Notes: generated by a model from the letters alone, not told the origin. Numbered from the stretch's first letter, positions 5,333 through 12,653 are shown. The stretch: DNA of 12,653 nt from Crocinitomicaceae bacterium (GCA_024643585.1 JAHEMP010000040.1:1-12653), one strand, 5' to 3'. Numbers and translations: made by a program.

Positions 5333-7600
5333 ATGGTATTTGATTTAGACATGATCAAAAAGGTGTATGCCCAATTTCCAGAGCGCATTGAGGCGGCTCG
5401 AAAAGCAGTTGGAAGACCTTTGACATTAACGGAAAAGATTTTGTACGGCCACCTTTGGGATGGCAATGCTACTCAAGAATTTGAAAGAGGAAATGCTTAT
5501 GTTGATTTCGCACCAGATCGAGTTGCTATGCAAGATGCTACTGCTCAAATGGCTTTGTTGCAATTTATGCAAGCTGGAAGAAAGCAAGTTGCTGTTCCAT
5601 CTACCGTTCATGCAGATCACTTAATCCAAGCGAAAATTGGAGCTTCTGTGGATTTACAGGACTCATTAAATAAAAATAATGAGGTTTTTAATTTCCTTTC
5701 GTCCATTTCAAATAAATATGGAATAGGCTTCTGGAAGCCAGGAGCAGGAATTATTCATCAAGTCGTTTTAGAAAATTACGCATTCCCTGGAGGAATGATG
5801 ATAGGTACCGATTCTCATACTGTAAATGCAGGAGGATTGGGCATGATTGCTATAGGTGTTGGTGGAGCTGATGCTGTTGATGTAATGGCTGGAATGCCTT
5901 GGGAATTGAAATTTCCAAAGTTGATTGGTGTTAAATTAACAGGAAAATTGAACGGATGGACTTCTGCAAAAGATGTAATCTTAAAAGTAGCTGACATATT
6001 AACAGTGAAAGGCGGCACAGGTGCGGTTGTCGAATATTTCGGAGAAGGAGCCATCAACATGTCGTGTACAGGAAAAGGTACAATTTGCAACATGGGTGCT
6101 GAAATTGGAGCGACAACTTCAACTTTTGGATACGACGATTCTATGCGTAGATTCTTGAATGCAACTGGAAGAGCGGATGTTGTTGCGGAAGCCGATAAAA
6201 TTGCGGATCATTTAACTGGTGATTCTGAAGTTTACGCTGACCCAGAAACTTATTTTGATCAATTGATTGAAATTAACTTATCTGAATTGGAGCCACATGT
6301 AAATGGTCCTTTTACGCCAGATAGAGGAACTCCAATTTCAAAATTGAAAGCCGAAGCGGAAGCAAACGGATGGCCAATGAAAATTGAATGGGGTTTAATT
6401 GGTTCGTGCACGAATTCATCTTACGAAGATATTTCAAGAGCAGCTTCAATTGCTGAACAAGCCGTTAATAGAGGTTTGACACCGAAGGCTGAATTTGGAA
6501 TCAACCCAGGATCAGAGCAAATTCGATACACTATTGCTCGCGATGGTTTTATTGGAACTTTTGAAAAACTTGGAACGAAGATATTTACAAACGCTTGCGG
6601 CCCGTGCATAGGACAATGGGATAGAGCAGGTGCTGAGAAACAAGAAAAAAACACAATTATTCACTCCTTTAACAGAAACTTCTCTAAAAGAGCGGATGGA
6701 AACCCAAATACACATGCTTTTGTAACGTCACCAGAAATGGTTGCTGCATTAGCAATTGCAGGTGACTTAGGATTTAATCCTCTAACGGATACCTTAACAA
6801 ACGACAAAGGGGAGCAAATTAAGTTGGAAGCACCGACAGGTTGGGAATTGCCACCAAAAGGTTTTGCAGTAGAAGATGCAGGTTTTCAAGCGCCGGCAGC
6901 AGATGGTTCAGGGATTGAAATTACAGTAGCACCAGATTCTAGTCGTTTACAATTGTTGGAGCCATTCTCGGCTTGGGATGGTAAAAACTTAATGGGAGCG
7001 AAGTTATTGATTAAAGCAGAAGGAAAATGTACAACTGACCATATTTCTATGGCTGGACCTTGGTTGAGATACCGAGGGCATTTGGATAATATTTCCAACA
7101 ACATGCTGATTGGTGCCGTTAACTTCTATAACAAGGAAACGAACAAAGTCAAAAATCAATTGACGAATGAATATGGTGAGGTACCTGCAGTTGCAAGAGC
7201 CTACAAAGCTGCTGGAGTTGCATCCGTTGTAATCGGAGACCATAATTATGGTGAAGGTTCATCTCGTGAACATGCAGCAATGGAACCACGTCACTTAGGT
7301 GTTAAGGCAGTTATTGTGAAATCATTCGCCCGTATTCATGAAACAAACCTTAAAAAACAAGGTATGTTAGGTTTGACTTTCGCTATCGAATCAGATTACG
7401 ATAAAATCAAAGAAGGTGATACATTAAACTTTGTTGACTTAGCGGATTTCGCTCCTAACAAACAACTTACTTTGGAGTTGGTACACGAAGATGGTGTGAA
7501 AGAAAATATTATGCTAAATCATACGTACAATGCTCAGCAAATTGATTGGTACAAAGCTGGATCAGCCTTGAATTTGATCAAATTGGAAAACGCAAAATAG
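5333..7600 (+). CDS. acn: Aconitate hydratase, mitochondrial-type
   Basis: TCA-cycle enzyme that isomerises citrate to isocitrate through cis-aconitate with a [4Fe-4S] cluster in the cytoplasm. At 755 residues it has the length of mitochondrial aconitase rather than the roughly 890 of E. coli AcnA. The three cluster cysteines are C359 (GSCTNSS), C422 and C425 (NACGPCIGQW), one residue off the mature pig numbering (358, 421, 424). The substrate-binding GTDSHTVNAGG motif is present. The swivel-domain loop GEGSSREHAAMEPRHLG places the catalytic serine at 644 or 643 and arginine at 645. The N terminus, MVFDLDMIKKVYAQFPERIE, leaves no room for a longer start. The gene stands alone between its own -7 box and a strong terminator. 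All active-site residues inspected are intact. Confidence 0.97.
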   Translation: MVFDLDMIKKVYAQFPERIEAARKAVGRPLTLTEKILYGHLWDGNATQEFERGNAYVDFAPDRVAMQDATAQMALLQFMQAGRKQVAVPSTVHADHLIQAKIGASVDLQDSLNKNNEVFNFLSSISNKYGIGFWKPGAGIIHQVVLENYAFPGGMMIGTDSHTVNAGGLGMIAIGVGGADAVDVMAGMPWELKFPKLIGVKLTGKLNGWTSAKDVILKVADILTVKGGTGAVVEYFGEGAINMSCTGKGTICNMGAEIGATTSTFGYDDSMRRFLNATGRADVVAEADKIADHLTGDSEVYADPETYFDQLIEINLSELEPHVNGPFTPDRGTPISKLKAEAEANGWPMKIEWGLIGSCTNSSYEDISRAASIAEQAVNRGLTPKAEFGINPGSEQIRYTIARDGFIGTFEKLGTKIFTNACGPCIGQWDRAGAEKQEKNTIIHSFNRNFSKRADGNPNTHAFVTSPEMVAALAIAGDLGFNPLTDTLTNDKGEQIKLEAPTGWELPPKGFAVEDAGFQAPAADGSGIEITVAPDSSRLQLLEPFSAWDGKNLMGAKLLIKAEGKCTTDHISMAGPWLRYRGHLDNISNNMLIGAVNFYNKETNKVKNQLTNEYGEVPAVARAYKAAGVASVVIGDHNYGEGSSREHAAMEPRHLGVKAVIVKSFARIHETNLKKQGMLGLTFAIESDYDKIKEGDTLNFVDLADFAPNKQLTLELVHEDGVKENIMLNHTYNAQQIDWYKAGSALNLIKLENAK

Positions 7601-7613
7601 AATTTTAAAGATT

Positions 7614-7650
7614 AAAAAAATCCGACCATTCAATGGTCGGATTTTTTTTT
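7614..7650. terminator. Bidirectional terminator between aconitase and the kup pair
   Basis: A perfect stem, TCCGACCATT (7621-7630) against AATGGTCGGA (7632-7641), is flanked by seven A on the left and nine T on the right. It therefore gives a hairpin plus U tract in both directions. It begins 14 bases after the aconitase stop and lies 30 bases past the stop of the convergent minus-strand gene, so it should serve both transcripts. Confidence 0.92.
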
Positions 7651-7679
7651 GAAATTTCTTTTCTATAAAGTCGAAAACA

Positions 7680-8033
7680 TCATTTTAGGCCAAGTTCATT
7701 CTTCCGTTTCTTAACCAACTTGCGTAAATTATAACTATTCCTATCAGCAGAATTAGCCGTTAGCAAAAGATAGTTTTTACCTTCTAAAACCAAATACATT
7801 TCTTGACCCTGAGACATGCAAAAAGTATTGGTGCCAAGTTTTACACTTTCTAGCTCAATCACATTTGGAATATACAATCGGTAGCTTCGTAATGAGTTGT
7901 TTTTCAATTTTACACGAATACTCTTGCTAATGATTTCAGTTTTTGGTTTGACAGAGTTGTGGGCCAATTCTCCTTGAGAGAAGCTTATTAAACTGAAAGT
8001 TGATAAAACTAGAATTGCGAAAAGGTTTTTCAT
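7680..8033 (-). CDS. Small secreted protein of unknown function, downstream of kup
   Basis: I do not recognise a named family. The 117-residue product starts with a clear signal peptide, MKNLFAILVLSTFSLISFS, with likely cleavage before Gln20, as is frequent in Bacteroidota secreted proteins. The mature part of about 98 residues alternates hydrophobic and polar residues (for example SIRVKLKNNSLRSYRLYIP, 38-56, and EMYLVLEGKNYLLLTAN, 78-94), suggesting a small beta-sandwich. The C terminus is strongly basic (LRKLVKKRKNELGLK, 103-117), and there is one cysteine (72). It lies 42 bases after kup on the same strand with no terminator between, and a strong terminator follows, so it is probably the second gene of the kup transcript. 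A functional link to potassium uptake is only inferred from position. Confidence 0.75.
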   Translation of the reverse strand: MKNLFAILVLSTFSLISFSQGELAHNSVKPKTEIISKSIRVKLKNNSLRSYRLYIPNVIELESVKLGTNTFCMSQGQEMYLVLEGKNYLLLTANSADRNSYNLRKLVKKRKNELGLK

Positions 8034-8075
8034 AGCGAAGTAATTTCAGACAATTTACGATTATTTTTCGATAAA

Positions 8076-10064
8076 CTATTTCGGCATTTTGAACTTTTTT
8101 CGTTTAACATTATCGCCATAATCTTGGTATACCTCATTCAGAGTTGTATCTATCTTTTCTGTAACATTGATTGGGATAAATTCGACTTTTACATTGGTTT
8201 CGTCTAATCCAAAGTCAGCCGCAGCTTTTAACCCGGTTGATTTAATAAAACGATAAGCTTTAATAGAGATCATTTGTCCAGCAGTGATTATATTATCCAT
8301 AGCAACACGCGTGTTTATAACAACAAATTGGAAATCCACTTCATCGATTTTCCCTCTCACGGGTTCAAAAACACTTTCGCCTGCAATCTCTTTTTGATCC
8401 ACCAAATGGTCATGAATTTTACGCATCATGTATTCGATTTTATGATCTTCCTTGAAGCCTAAAGAGAGTTTCACGAAATAGCATGACTTATCGATGATTT
8501 CATTTACAGTATAATTTACGCCCCAAGGTTCGGTTATAATTTCCAAATGTAAAAACCAGATGATTCCTGCTTTTTTAGGACGCTTCTTAAATAAGGAATA
8601 GTAAATCGTTGAATCCAGTTTTAACGGAGAAATACTTCGGGTTGGGTAAACTAGGTTTGTCGCGTCAAACGGAATTTTATCGTCAGCTTTTATGGCTTGT
8701 ATCAATGGAGCAACATCTGACATTGGAATATATTCTGTTATCCGTGCTCTAAGTTTTCGAGCTTTGTAATATAAAAACAAAAGAGTAAGAAAAGCTGAAG
8801 CTAAAAGCAATGAAAACCATCCACCATGTTTTAATTTCCCAAGATTGGAAACAAAAAACACGAATTCAATAGACATTAAAACGGCGAATATTCCAATGTA
8901 AAATGGTTTTCTTTTTGGATATTTGAGTAACAATAAAAATCCTAAAAGAATAGAAGTCATCAACATGTCTATTGTTATGGCCAATCCGTAACTAGCTTCC
9001 ATAGCAGTTGATTTCTTAAATATTAAAATTACCAGCAAACAGCCAGCCATTAAAAAGTAGTTAATAAAAGGCACATATACTTGTCCCTGACTTGTAGAAG
9101 GGTATTTAACTTTCAGATTGGTCCACAATTTTAATTTTATTGCTTCATTCATCAAGGTGAAAACACCAGTTATTAATGCTTGAGATGCAATTATAGTAGA
9201 TAGCGTTGCTAGACCTATGGCAAAAGGAACCCATGATGTTGGAACCGTAGAATAAAAAACGCTTACTAAATTTACCTTTTCAATGTTGTCGTTCAATAAA
9301 AACGCGGCTTGACCAAAATAATTCAACAACAACATACTACCTACAAATATCCAAGCTACACGAATATTCTGTTTACCGCAATGCCCGAGATCCGAATACA
9401 AAGCCTCGGCTCCTGTTGTACATAGAAATACAGCTCCCAATACCCAAAAGCCCTGTGGATAATTGGTTAAGAAATCTAAGGCGTACCATGGGTTAATGGC
9501 TTTTAAAACCATTGGATTTTTTGATAATTGTATGAATCCTAGAATACCCAAAAACAAGAACCATGAAACCATCACTGGTCCAAATATTTTCCCAATGAAC
9601 GCAGTTCCAAATTGTTGTATTAGAAATAACAACACAATTATTGTCATTACAATGGGCATTGTTGGCAAATCAGGATATATTGTATTTAATCCTTCTACGG
9701 CAGATGAAATGGATATGGATGGCGTAATAAATCCGTCTGCAAGCAAGGTTGCACAACCAATTAACGCCGGTAAATAAACCCATTTTACGCGTCGCTTTTT
9801 TAATAGAGCATATAGAGCAAAAATTCCACCTTCTCCTTGATTATCGGCGTTTAGGGCTAAGATGATATATTTGAAAGTAGCAATAGAAAGCAAAGTCCAG
9901 AAAATACAGGATAAACTACCTAGAACCAATTGTTCCTCAAAATTATTGCCGCCCGTTATAGCTGTAAAAACATATAGTGGTGATGTTCCAATGTCTCCAA
10001 AAACAATACCTATTGCTATTAATACTCCCGCAAATTTTAAAGGATGTTGATGTGAAGAAGACAT
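8076..10064 (-). CDS. kup: Kup-family potassium uptake transporter
   Basis: Inner-membrane K+/H+ symporter of the KUP/HAK/KT family (also called TrkD), 662 residues, within the usual range. The N-terminal part (about 10-440) carries the transmembrane segments and the family signatures: GDIGTSPLYVF (23-33), NADNQGEGGIFALYALL (72-88), LADGFITPSISISSAVEGL (108-126) and further on TGAEALYSDLGHCGKQNIRVAW. The remaining 200 or so residues form a soluble cytoplasmic domain. The start at 10064 fits because the first signature follows at the normal distance and a -7 box lies 16 bases upstream. The rplT terminator precedes it and the small secreted-protein gene follows at 42 bases. I see no c-di-AMP riboswitch: the whole upstream gap is 153 bases and includes the rplT terminator. 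Confidence 0.97.
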   Translation of the reverse strand: MSSSHQHPLKFAGVLIAIGIVFGDIGTSPLYVFTAITGGNNFEEQLVLGSLSCIFWTLLSIATFKYIILALNADNQGEGGIFALYALLKKRRVKWVYLPALIGCATLLADGFITPSISISSAVEGLNTIYPDLPTMPIVMTIIVLLFLIQQFGTAFIGKIFGPVMVSWFLFLGILGFIQLSKNPMVLKAINPWYALDFLTNYPQGFWVLGAVFLCTTGAEALYSDLGHCGKQNIRVAWIFVGSMLLLNYFGQAAFLLNDNIEKVNLVSVFYSTVPTSWVPFAIGLATLSTIIASQALITGVFTLMNEAIKLKLWTNLKVKYPSTSQGQVYVPFINYFLMAGCLLVILIFKKSTAMEASYGLAITIDMLMTSILLGFLLLLKYPKRKPFYIGIFAVLMSIEFVFFVSNLGKLKHGGWFSLLLASAFLTLLFLYYKARKLRARITEYIPMSDVAPLIQAIKADDKIPFDATNLVYPTRSISPLKLDSTIYYSLFKKRPKKAGIIWFLHLEIITEPWGVNYTVNEIIDKSCYFVKLSLGFKEDHKIEYMMRKIHDHLVDQKEIAGESVFEPVRGKIDEVDFQFVVINTRVAMDNIITAGQMISIKAYRFIKSTGLKAAADFGLDETNVKVEFIPINVTEKIDTTLNEVYQDYGDNVKRKKFKMPK

Positions 10065-10066
10065 GG

Positions 10067-10083
10067 TTGACTTTTTTTGTCAA
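10067..10083 (-). repeat. Inverted repeat abutting the kup start codon
   Basis: On the minus strand TTGAC, seven A, then GTCAA ends two bases before the kup ATG. If fully transcribed it would form a 5-bp hairpin with an all-A loop exactly where the ribosome lands. The predicted start of transcription (about 10074-10077) lies inside it, so it may matter only as DNA. Confidence 0.3.
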
Positions 10084-10088
10084 ATGTA
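10081..10088 (-). promoter_or_regulatory. Probable -7 box of the kup promoter
   Basis: The minus strand reads TACATTTG, an exact TAnnTTTG match, 16 bases before the kup ATG. The leader would be only about 10-13 bases. The -33 region has no clear TTTG. Confidence 0.5.
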
Positions 10089-10163
10089 TATATTGTTTGA
10101 ATAGTTGAGAATTATTAGTTAAAATATTTAATAATAATGTATCAATTGTCAATTTTGTGAAAC

Positions 10164-10196
10164 AAAAAAGTCGTTCACCAAATGGTGAACGACTTT
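10164..10196 (-). terminator. Rho-independent terminator of thrS-infC-rpmI-rplT
   Basis: The arms AAAGTCGTTCACCA (10167-10180) and TGGTGAACGACTTT (10183-10196) are perfect complements. On the minus strand the hairpin runs into a T tract (A run 10164-10169 on plus). It lies 21 bases past the rplT stop and separates the operon from kup. Confidence 0.92.
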
Positions 10197-10217
10197 AACT
10201 ATAGTGCCTTTGCTTTA

Positions 10218-10568
10218 TTATTTTTTCTTAACTGCTTCAACTACGGCTTTGAAAGCTTCAGGATTGTTTAAAGCTAAATCAGCTAAAACTTTTCTGTTAA
10301 GCTCCATACCGCTTTTGTTCAAAGCACCCATGAATTGAGAATAGCTCATTCCATGCATACGTGCACCTGCGTTAATACGCATAATCCACAATGAACGGAA
10401 GTTTCTTTTCTTTTGCTTACGACCTTCGTAAGCATATAACATACCTTTCTCTACTGCATTTTTAGCAACAGTCCAGACATTTTTTCTTCGACCAAAGTAT
10501 CCTTTGGCCATCTTCATGATACCTTTTCTTTTGGCTCTTGAAGCAACGTGATTTACCGATCTTGGCAT
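10218..10568 (-). CDS. rplT: 50S ribosomal protein bL20
   Basis: Large-subunit assembly protein that binds 23S rRNA early. In E. coli and B. subtilis it also represses its own operon by binding the mRNA. At 116 residues it has the standard length. The long basic N-terminal helix begins MPRSVNHVASRAKRKGIMK and continues through AKGYFGRRKNVWTVAKNAV (21-39); the globular domain contains WIMRINAGARMHGMSYSQF (61-79), and the conserved NRKVLADLA follows (91-99). It is the last gene of the thrS operon, 98 bases after rpmI, and ends at a strong terminator. No Shine-Dalgarno sequence: the leader is A-rich. Confidence 0.97.
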   Translation of the reverse strand: MPRSVNHVASRAKRKGIMKMAKGYFGRRKNVWTVAKNAVEKGMLYAYEGRKQKKRNFRSLWIMRINAGARMHGMSYSQFMGALNKSGMELNRKVLADLALNNPEAFKAVVEAVKKK

Positions 10569-10640
10569 AATTTTTTGTTTTTTAGTAAGAAGTGCAATTC
10601 TATTTCAATTGGCTTTGTACTCGTTACTGGGTTAACATTC

Positions 10641-10648
10641 CAAATTTA
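10641..10648 (-). promoter_or_regulatory. Possible internal -7 box before rplT
   Basis: The minus strand reads TAAATTTG, an exact TAnnTTTG match within the 98-base rpmI-rplT spacer, which would give rplT its own transcript with a leader near 65 bases. There is no visible -33 box, and chance matches are common in AT-rich spacers. Confidence 0.25.
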
Positions 10649-10666
10649 TAACTCGACTATATCGAA

Positions 10667-10864
10667 TTATTTCATACATAATTGCTGCTTGATATTTGAC
10701 TCATCTGCTTTGTGTACCAAACCATCATGCGTCAAATTTCTTTTCTGCTTTTTTGTTTTTTTCGTCAGGATGTGACTTTTGAAAGCGTGCTTTCTTTTGA
10801 TCTTTCCTGAACCAGTTACTACGAATCTCTTCTTAGCACTGGATTTTGTCTTCATTTTTGGCAT
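10667..10864 (-). CDS. rpmI: 50S ribosomal protein bL35
   Basis: Small basic large-subunit protein, 65 residues as expected. It begins MPKMKTKSSAKKRFVVTGSGK, with KIKRKHAFKSHILTKKTKKQ (21-40) and the C-terminal DGLVHKADESNIKQQLC (47-63). It sits between infC and rplT in the conserved order, 113 bases after infC. The bases just before its ATG read AAAGAGAGAAA, purine-rich but not a true Shine-Dalgarno. An imperfect 15-bp hairpin lies 37-97 bases upstream of the start and could affect its translation. Confidence 0.96.
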   Translation of the reverse strand: MPKMKTKSSAKKRFVVTGSGKIKRKHAFKSHILTKKTKKQKRNLTHDGLVHKADESNIKQQLCMK

Positions 10865-10900
10865 TTTCTCTCTTTTTAAAAGTTGAGCACTATATTCTTT

Positions 10901-10961
10901 GTAGATTGCTGATTGGCTAATTGCTGAGAACTGATTTTGAAACTTTCAATCCGCAATCCAC
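10901..10961 (-). repeat. Imperfect hairpin in the infC-rpmI spacer
   Basis: On the minus-strand RNA, GUGGAUUGCGGAUUG (from 10961 down to 10947) can pair with CAAUCAGCAAUCUAC (10915 down to 10901). This gives 14 of 15 pairs including one G-U, one G-A mismatch, and a 31-base loop. No U tract follows, so it is not a terminator. A direct repeat ATTGCTGA (10905-10912 and 10920-10927) and a small palindrome (10937-10949) lie within. It could be a translational operator for bL35/bL20 or a small dispersed repeat. Confidence 0.55.
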
Positions 10962-10977
10962 CAAGTCGTAATCCTAA

Positions 10978-11529
10978 TTATTTATTTTTTTTCGGGTTGA
11001 TCATGATAATCATTCTCTTTCCCTCTAATTTCGGCATTTGTTCAACCGTTCCTAAATCAGCTAATTCTTGAGCAAATTTCAACAAAAGAATTTCACCTCG
11101 ATCTTTAAAAACAATCGTTCTTCCACGGAAGAAAACATATGCTTTCAATTTACTTCCTTCTTCCAAAAACTTTTTAGCATGTGCTAATTTGAAATTGAAA
11201 TCATGGTCATCTGTATTCGGTCCAAAACGTATTTCTTTTAGAACGATTTTACTTTGTTTAGCTTTTAATTCCTTTTGTTTTCTTTTTTGGTTGTACAAGA
11301 ATTTCTTGTAATCCATAATTTTACAAACAGGAGGAGTTGCATTCGGAGAAATCTCTACTAAGTCTAAATCTTGCTCATCAGCCATCGCAATCGCATCAGC
11401 GGTTGCCATTACACGAGGTTCTTCTCCCTCAAAAACAACACGAACTTCAGGAGAATTAATTCTTCCATTTATTTTGTGTAATTCTTCTTCCTGTCTTTTA
11501 ACAAAAGGTTTTTTTGCCGGTCTTCTCAT
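10978..11529 (-). CDS. infC: Translation initiation factor IF-3
   Basis: Binds the 30S subunit, blocks premature joining of the 50S, and checks the start codon and initiator tRNA. At 183 residues it has normal length. The N domain (about 19-85) contains the family signature DLVEISPNATPPVCKIMDYKKF (56-77). A basic linker (81-95) leads to the C domain with KEIRFGPNTDDHDFNFKLAHAKKF (98-121) and LEGKRMIIMINPK (168-180). The ATG is fixed because an in-frame TGA lies immediately upstream (11530-11532). It starts with ATG rather than the rare AUU used for IF-3 autoregulation in E. coli. It follows thrS by 8 bases and has no Shine-Dalgarno sequence. Confidence 0.97.
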   Translation of the reverse strand: MRRPAKKPFVKRQEEELHKINGRINSPEVRVVFEGEEPRVMATADAIAMADEQDLDLVEISPNATPPVCKIMDYKKFLYNQKRKQKELKAKQSKIVLKEIRFGPNTDDHDFNFKLAHAKKFLEEGSKLKAYVFFRGRTIVFKDRGEILLLKFAQELADLGTVEQMPKLEGKRMIIMINPKKNK

Positions 11530-11537
11530 TCAAAAAT

Positions 11538-12653
11538 TTAAGCGTTCGTTGTTAATTCAACTTCTATTGTGTTCATCACCAAATCCGCAAAAGCTTCAAT
11601 CGACAATGTACCTTTATCTCCTTCCAGTCGTTGGCGAACCGAAACTGTTTGATTATCAGCCTCTTTCTCGCCCACAATAAGCATAAAAGGAATTTTATTC
11701 ATTTCTGACTCCCTAATTTTTTTACCTATTTTTTCATTTCGGTCGTCAACGAAGCCGCGAATATCGTAATTTTTTAGCAATTCTAAAACATTTTCTGCGT
11801 ACTCATTATAATTTTCACTGATCGGCAAGATGGCAACTTGATCAGTAGCTAACCAAAGTGGGAAATCTCCAGCGCAATGCTCAAGTAGAACCGCGACAAA
11901 TCGCTCCATTGAACCAAAAGGAGCTCTATGTATCATCACTGGTCTGTGTTTCTGATTGTCTGAACCAACATATTCCAATTCAAATCTTTCAGGCAAATTA
12001 TAATCTACCTGAATGGTTCCCAATTGCCAGTTGCGACCTAAGGCATCTTGCACCATGAAATCCAATTTTGGACCGTAGAAAGCTGCTTCGCCTAATTCAA
12101 CCACTGTTTCAAGCCCTTTTTCTGCAGCCGCTTCTATAATAGCGTTTTCTGCTTTCGTCCAATTTTCATCGGAACCAATATATTTTTCTGGTTGCTCTGG
12201 ATCGCGAAGGGAGATTTGAGCTTTGAAATTTTCAAATTTTAAAGTTTTGAAAATATACAATACCAAATCAATTACTTTCTTGAACTCATCTTTTACTTGG
12301 TCTTGGGTACAGAAGATGTGAGCGTCGTCTTGGGTAAAGCCACGTACCCTCGTCAATCCATGTAATTCACCACTTTGTTCGTAACGGTAAACGGTTCCAA
12401 ATTCAGCAAAACGAACAGGTAAATCTTTGTAAGATTTAGGTCGAGATTTGTATATTTCACAGTGATGCGGGCAGTTCATTGGTTTCAACAAAAACTCTTC
12501 ACCATCATCTGGAGTCAGTATAGGTTGAAAACTGTCGGCACCGTATTTTGCATAGTGACCAGAAGTAACGTAAAGCTCTTTGCTCCCAATATGAGGCGTA
12601 ATAACTTGATCGTAACCTGCTTTTTTCTGCGCTTTTTTAAGGAAATTTTCCAA
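11538..12653 (-). CDS. thrS: Threonyl-tRNA synthetase, N-terminal part outside window
   Basis: Class II synthetase charging tRNA-Thr. The frame is open to the right edge; the first visible codon is TTG (Leu within LENFLKKAQKKAGY), not a start. The visible 371 residues cover most of the catalytic core and the anticodon-binding domain. The zinc ligands are C61 (MNCPHH), H112 (DDAHIFC) and H242 (MIHRAPFGS), counted from the edge; the 51-residue gap between the first two equals that in E. coli (C334, H385). Motif 2 is RFAEFGTVYRYEQSGELHGLTRVRGF (81-106), and motif 3 is in HRAPFGSMERFVAVLLEH (242-259). From about 265 the anticodon-binding domain runs to the C terminus. Roughly 270 residues (TGS, editing and the start of the catalytic domain) are missing. 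It leads the thrS-infC-rpmI-rplT operon. Confidence 0.97.
   Translation of the reverse strand: MENFLKKAQKKAGYDQVITPHIGSKELYVTSGHYAKYGADSFQPILTPDDGEEFLLKPMNCPHHCEIYKSRPKSYKDLPVRFAEFGTVYRYEQSGELHGLTRVRGFTQDDAHIFCTQDQVKDEFKKVIDLVLYIFKTLKFENFKAQISLRDPEQPEKYIGSDENWTKAENAIIEAAAEKGLETVVELGEAAFYGPKLDFMVQDALGRNWQLGTIQVDYNLPERFELEYVGSDNQKHRPVMIHRAPFGSMERFVAVLLEHCAGDFPLWLATDQVAILPISENYNEYAENVLELLKNYDIRGFVDDRNEKIGKKIRESEMNKIPFMLIVGEKEADNQTVSVRQRLEGDKGTLSIEAFADLVMNTIEVELTTNA

Noticed and set aside
5426..7243. Antisense open frames inside aconitase
   Set aside because: They are short, lack promoters and family features, and lie opposite a strongly conserved gene. They are shadows of its codon pattern.
10065..10217. 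c-di-AMP (ydaO-type) or potassium riboswitch ahead of kup
   Set aside because: Only about 75 bases remain between the rplT terminator and the kup promoter box, and the predicted leader is about 10 bases.
10901..10961. Attenuator or terminator between infC and rpmI
   Set aside because: The hairpin is not followed by a U tract on the transcribed strand and has a long loop, so it does not look like a Rho-independent terminator.
11530..11537. Rare AUU start or upstream extension for infC
   Set aside because: An in-frame TGA lies directly before the ATG at 11529, and thrS ends 8 bases upstream, so the ATG is the first possible start.
12651..12653. TTG at the right edge as a true thrS start
   Set aside because: Alignment by zinc-ligand spacing shows that about 270 residues of the synthetase are missing. 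The TTG is an internal leucine codon at the window edge.
1..12653. Mobile element, CRISPR array, defence island or novel gene cluster
   Set aside because: I found no transposase or integrase frames, no regularly spaced repeats, no tRNA-flanked insertion and no foreign-looking block. The gene set is core metabolism, uptake and translation.

Overview
The window looks like ordinary chromosome from a Bacteroidota bacterium, most likely a flavobacterium-like lineage. The evidence is AT-rich DNA; start codons that almost all lack a Shine-Dalgarno sequence and sit behind A-rich leaders; several exact copies of the Bacteroidota -7 promoter box (TAnnTTTG); a mitochondrial-type aconitase of 755 residues; and the gene orders rpsF-rpsR-rplI and thrS-infC-rpmI-rplT. 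I cannot name the genus from the sequence alone.

Layout, left to right. (1) 1-2594, minus strand: a tightly overlapping three-gene operon for a FecBCD/BtuFCD-type importer. It encodes a substrate-binding lipoprotein, a FecCD permease and an ATPase that runs off the left edge. The cargo (siderophore, heme or cobalamin) cannot be read from sequence. (2) 2660-3835, minus: the ribosomal protein operon rpsF-rpsR-rplI, closed by a clear terminator. (3) 4036-5214, plus: a lipoprotein serine hydrolase of the class C beta-lactamase fold, divergent from rpsF across a 200-base promoter region. (4) 5333-7600, plus: aconitase of the TCA cycle. (5) A bidirectional terminator at 7614-7650 separates it from a convergent minus-strand pair, the Kup potassium transporter (8076-10064) followed by a small secreted protein of unknown function (7680-8033). 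(6) 10164-12653, minus: the translation operon thrS (5' end missing)-infC-rpmI-rplT, closed by another clear terminator.

Two of the six groups serve translation, one serves metal or cofactor uptake, one central carbon metabolism, one potassium uptake, and one an unknown envelope hydrolysis. I see no mobile element, CRISPR array, tRNA, rRNA, defence island or biosynthetic cluster. No stretch over 300 bases lacks a gene.

I do not see an undescribed multi-gene system. The points most worth a second look are small: a 15-bp imperfect hairpin in the infC-rpmI spacer, where E. coli places its L20 operator; a transporter ATPase that appears to lack the Q-loop glutamine; nested inverted repeats around the aconitase promoter; a 10-codon open frame ending in an ATGA overlap with the hydrolase start; and the unknown secreted protein paired with Kup.
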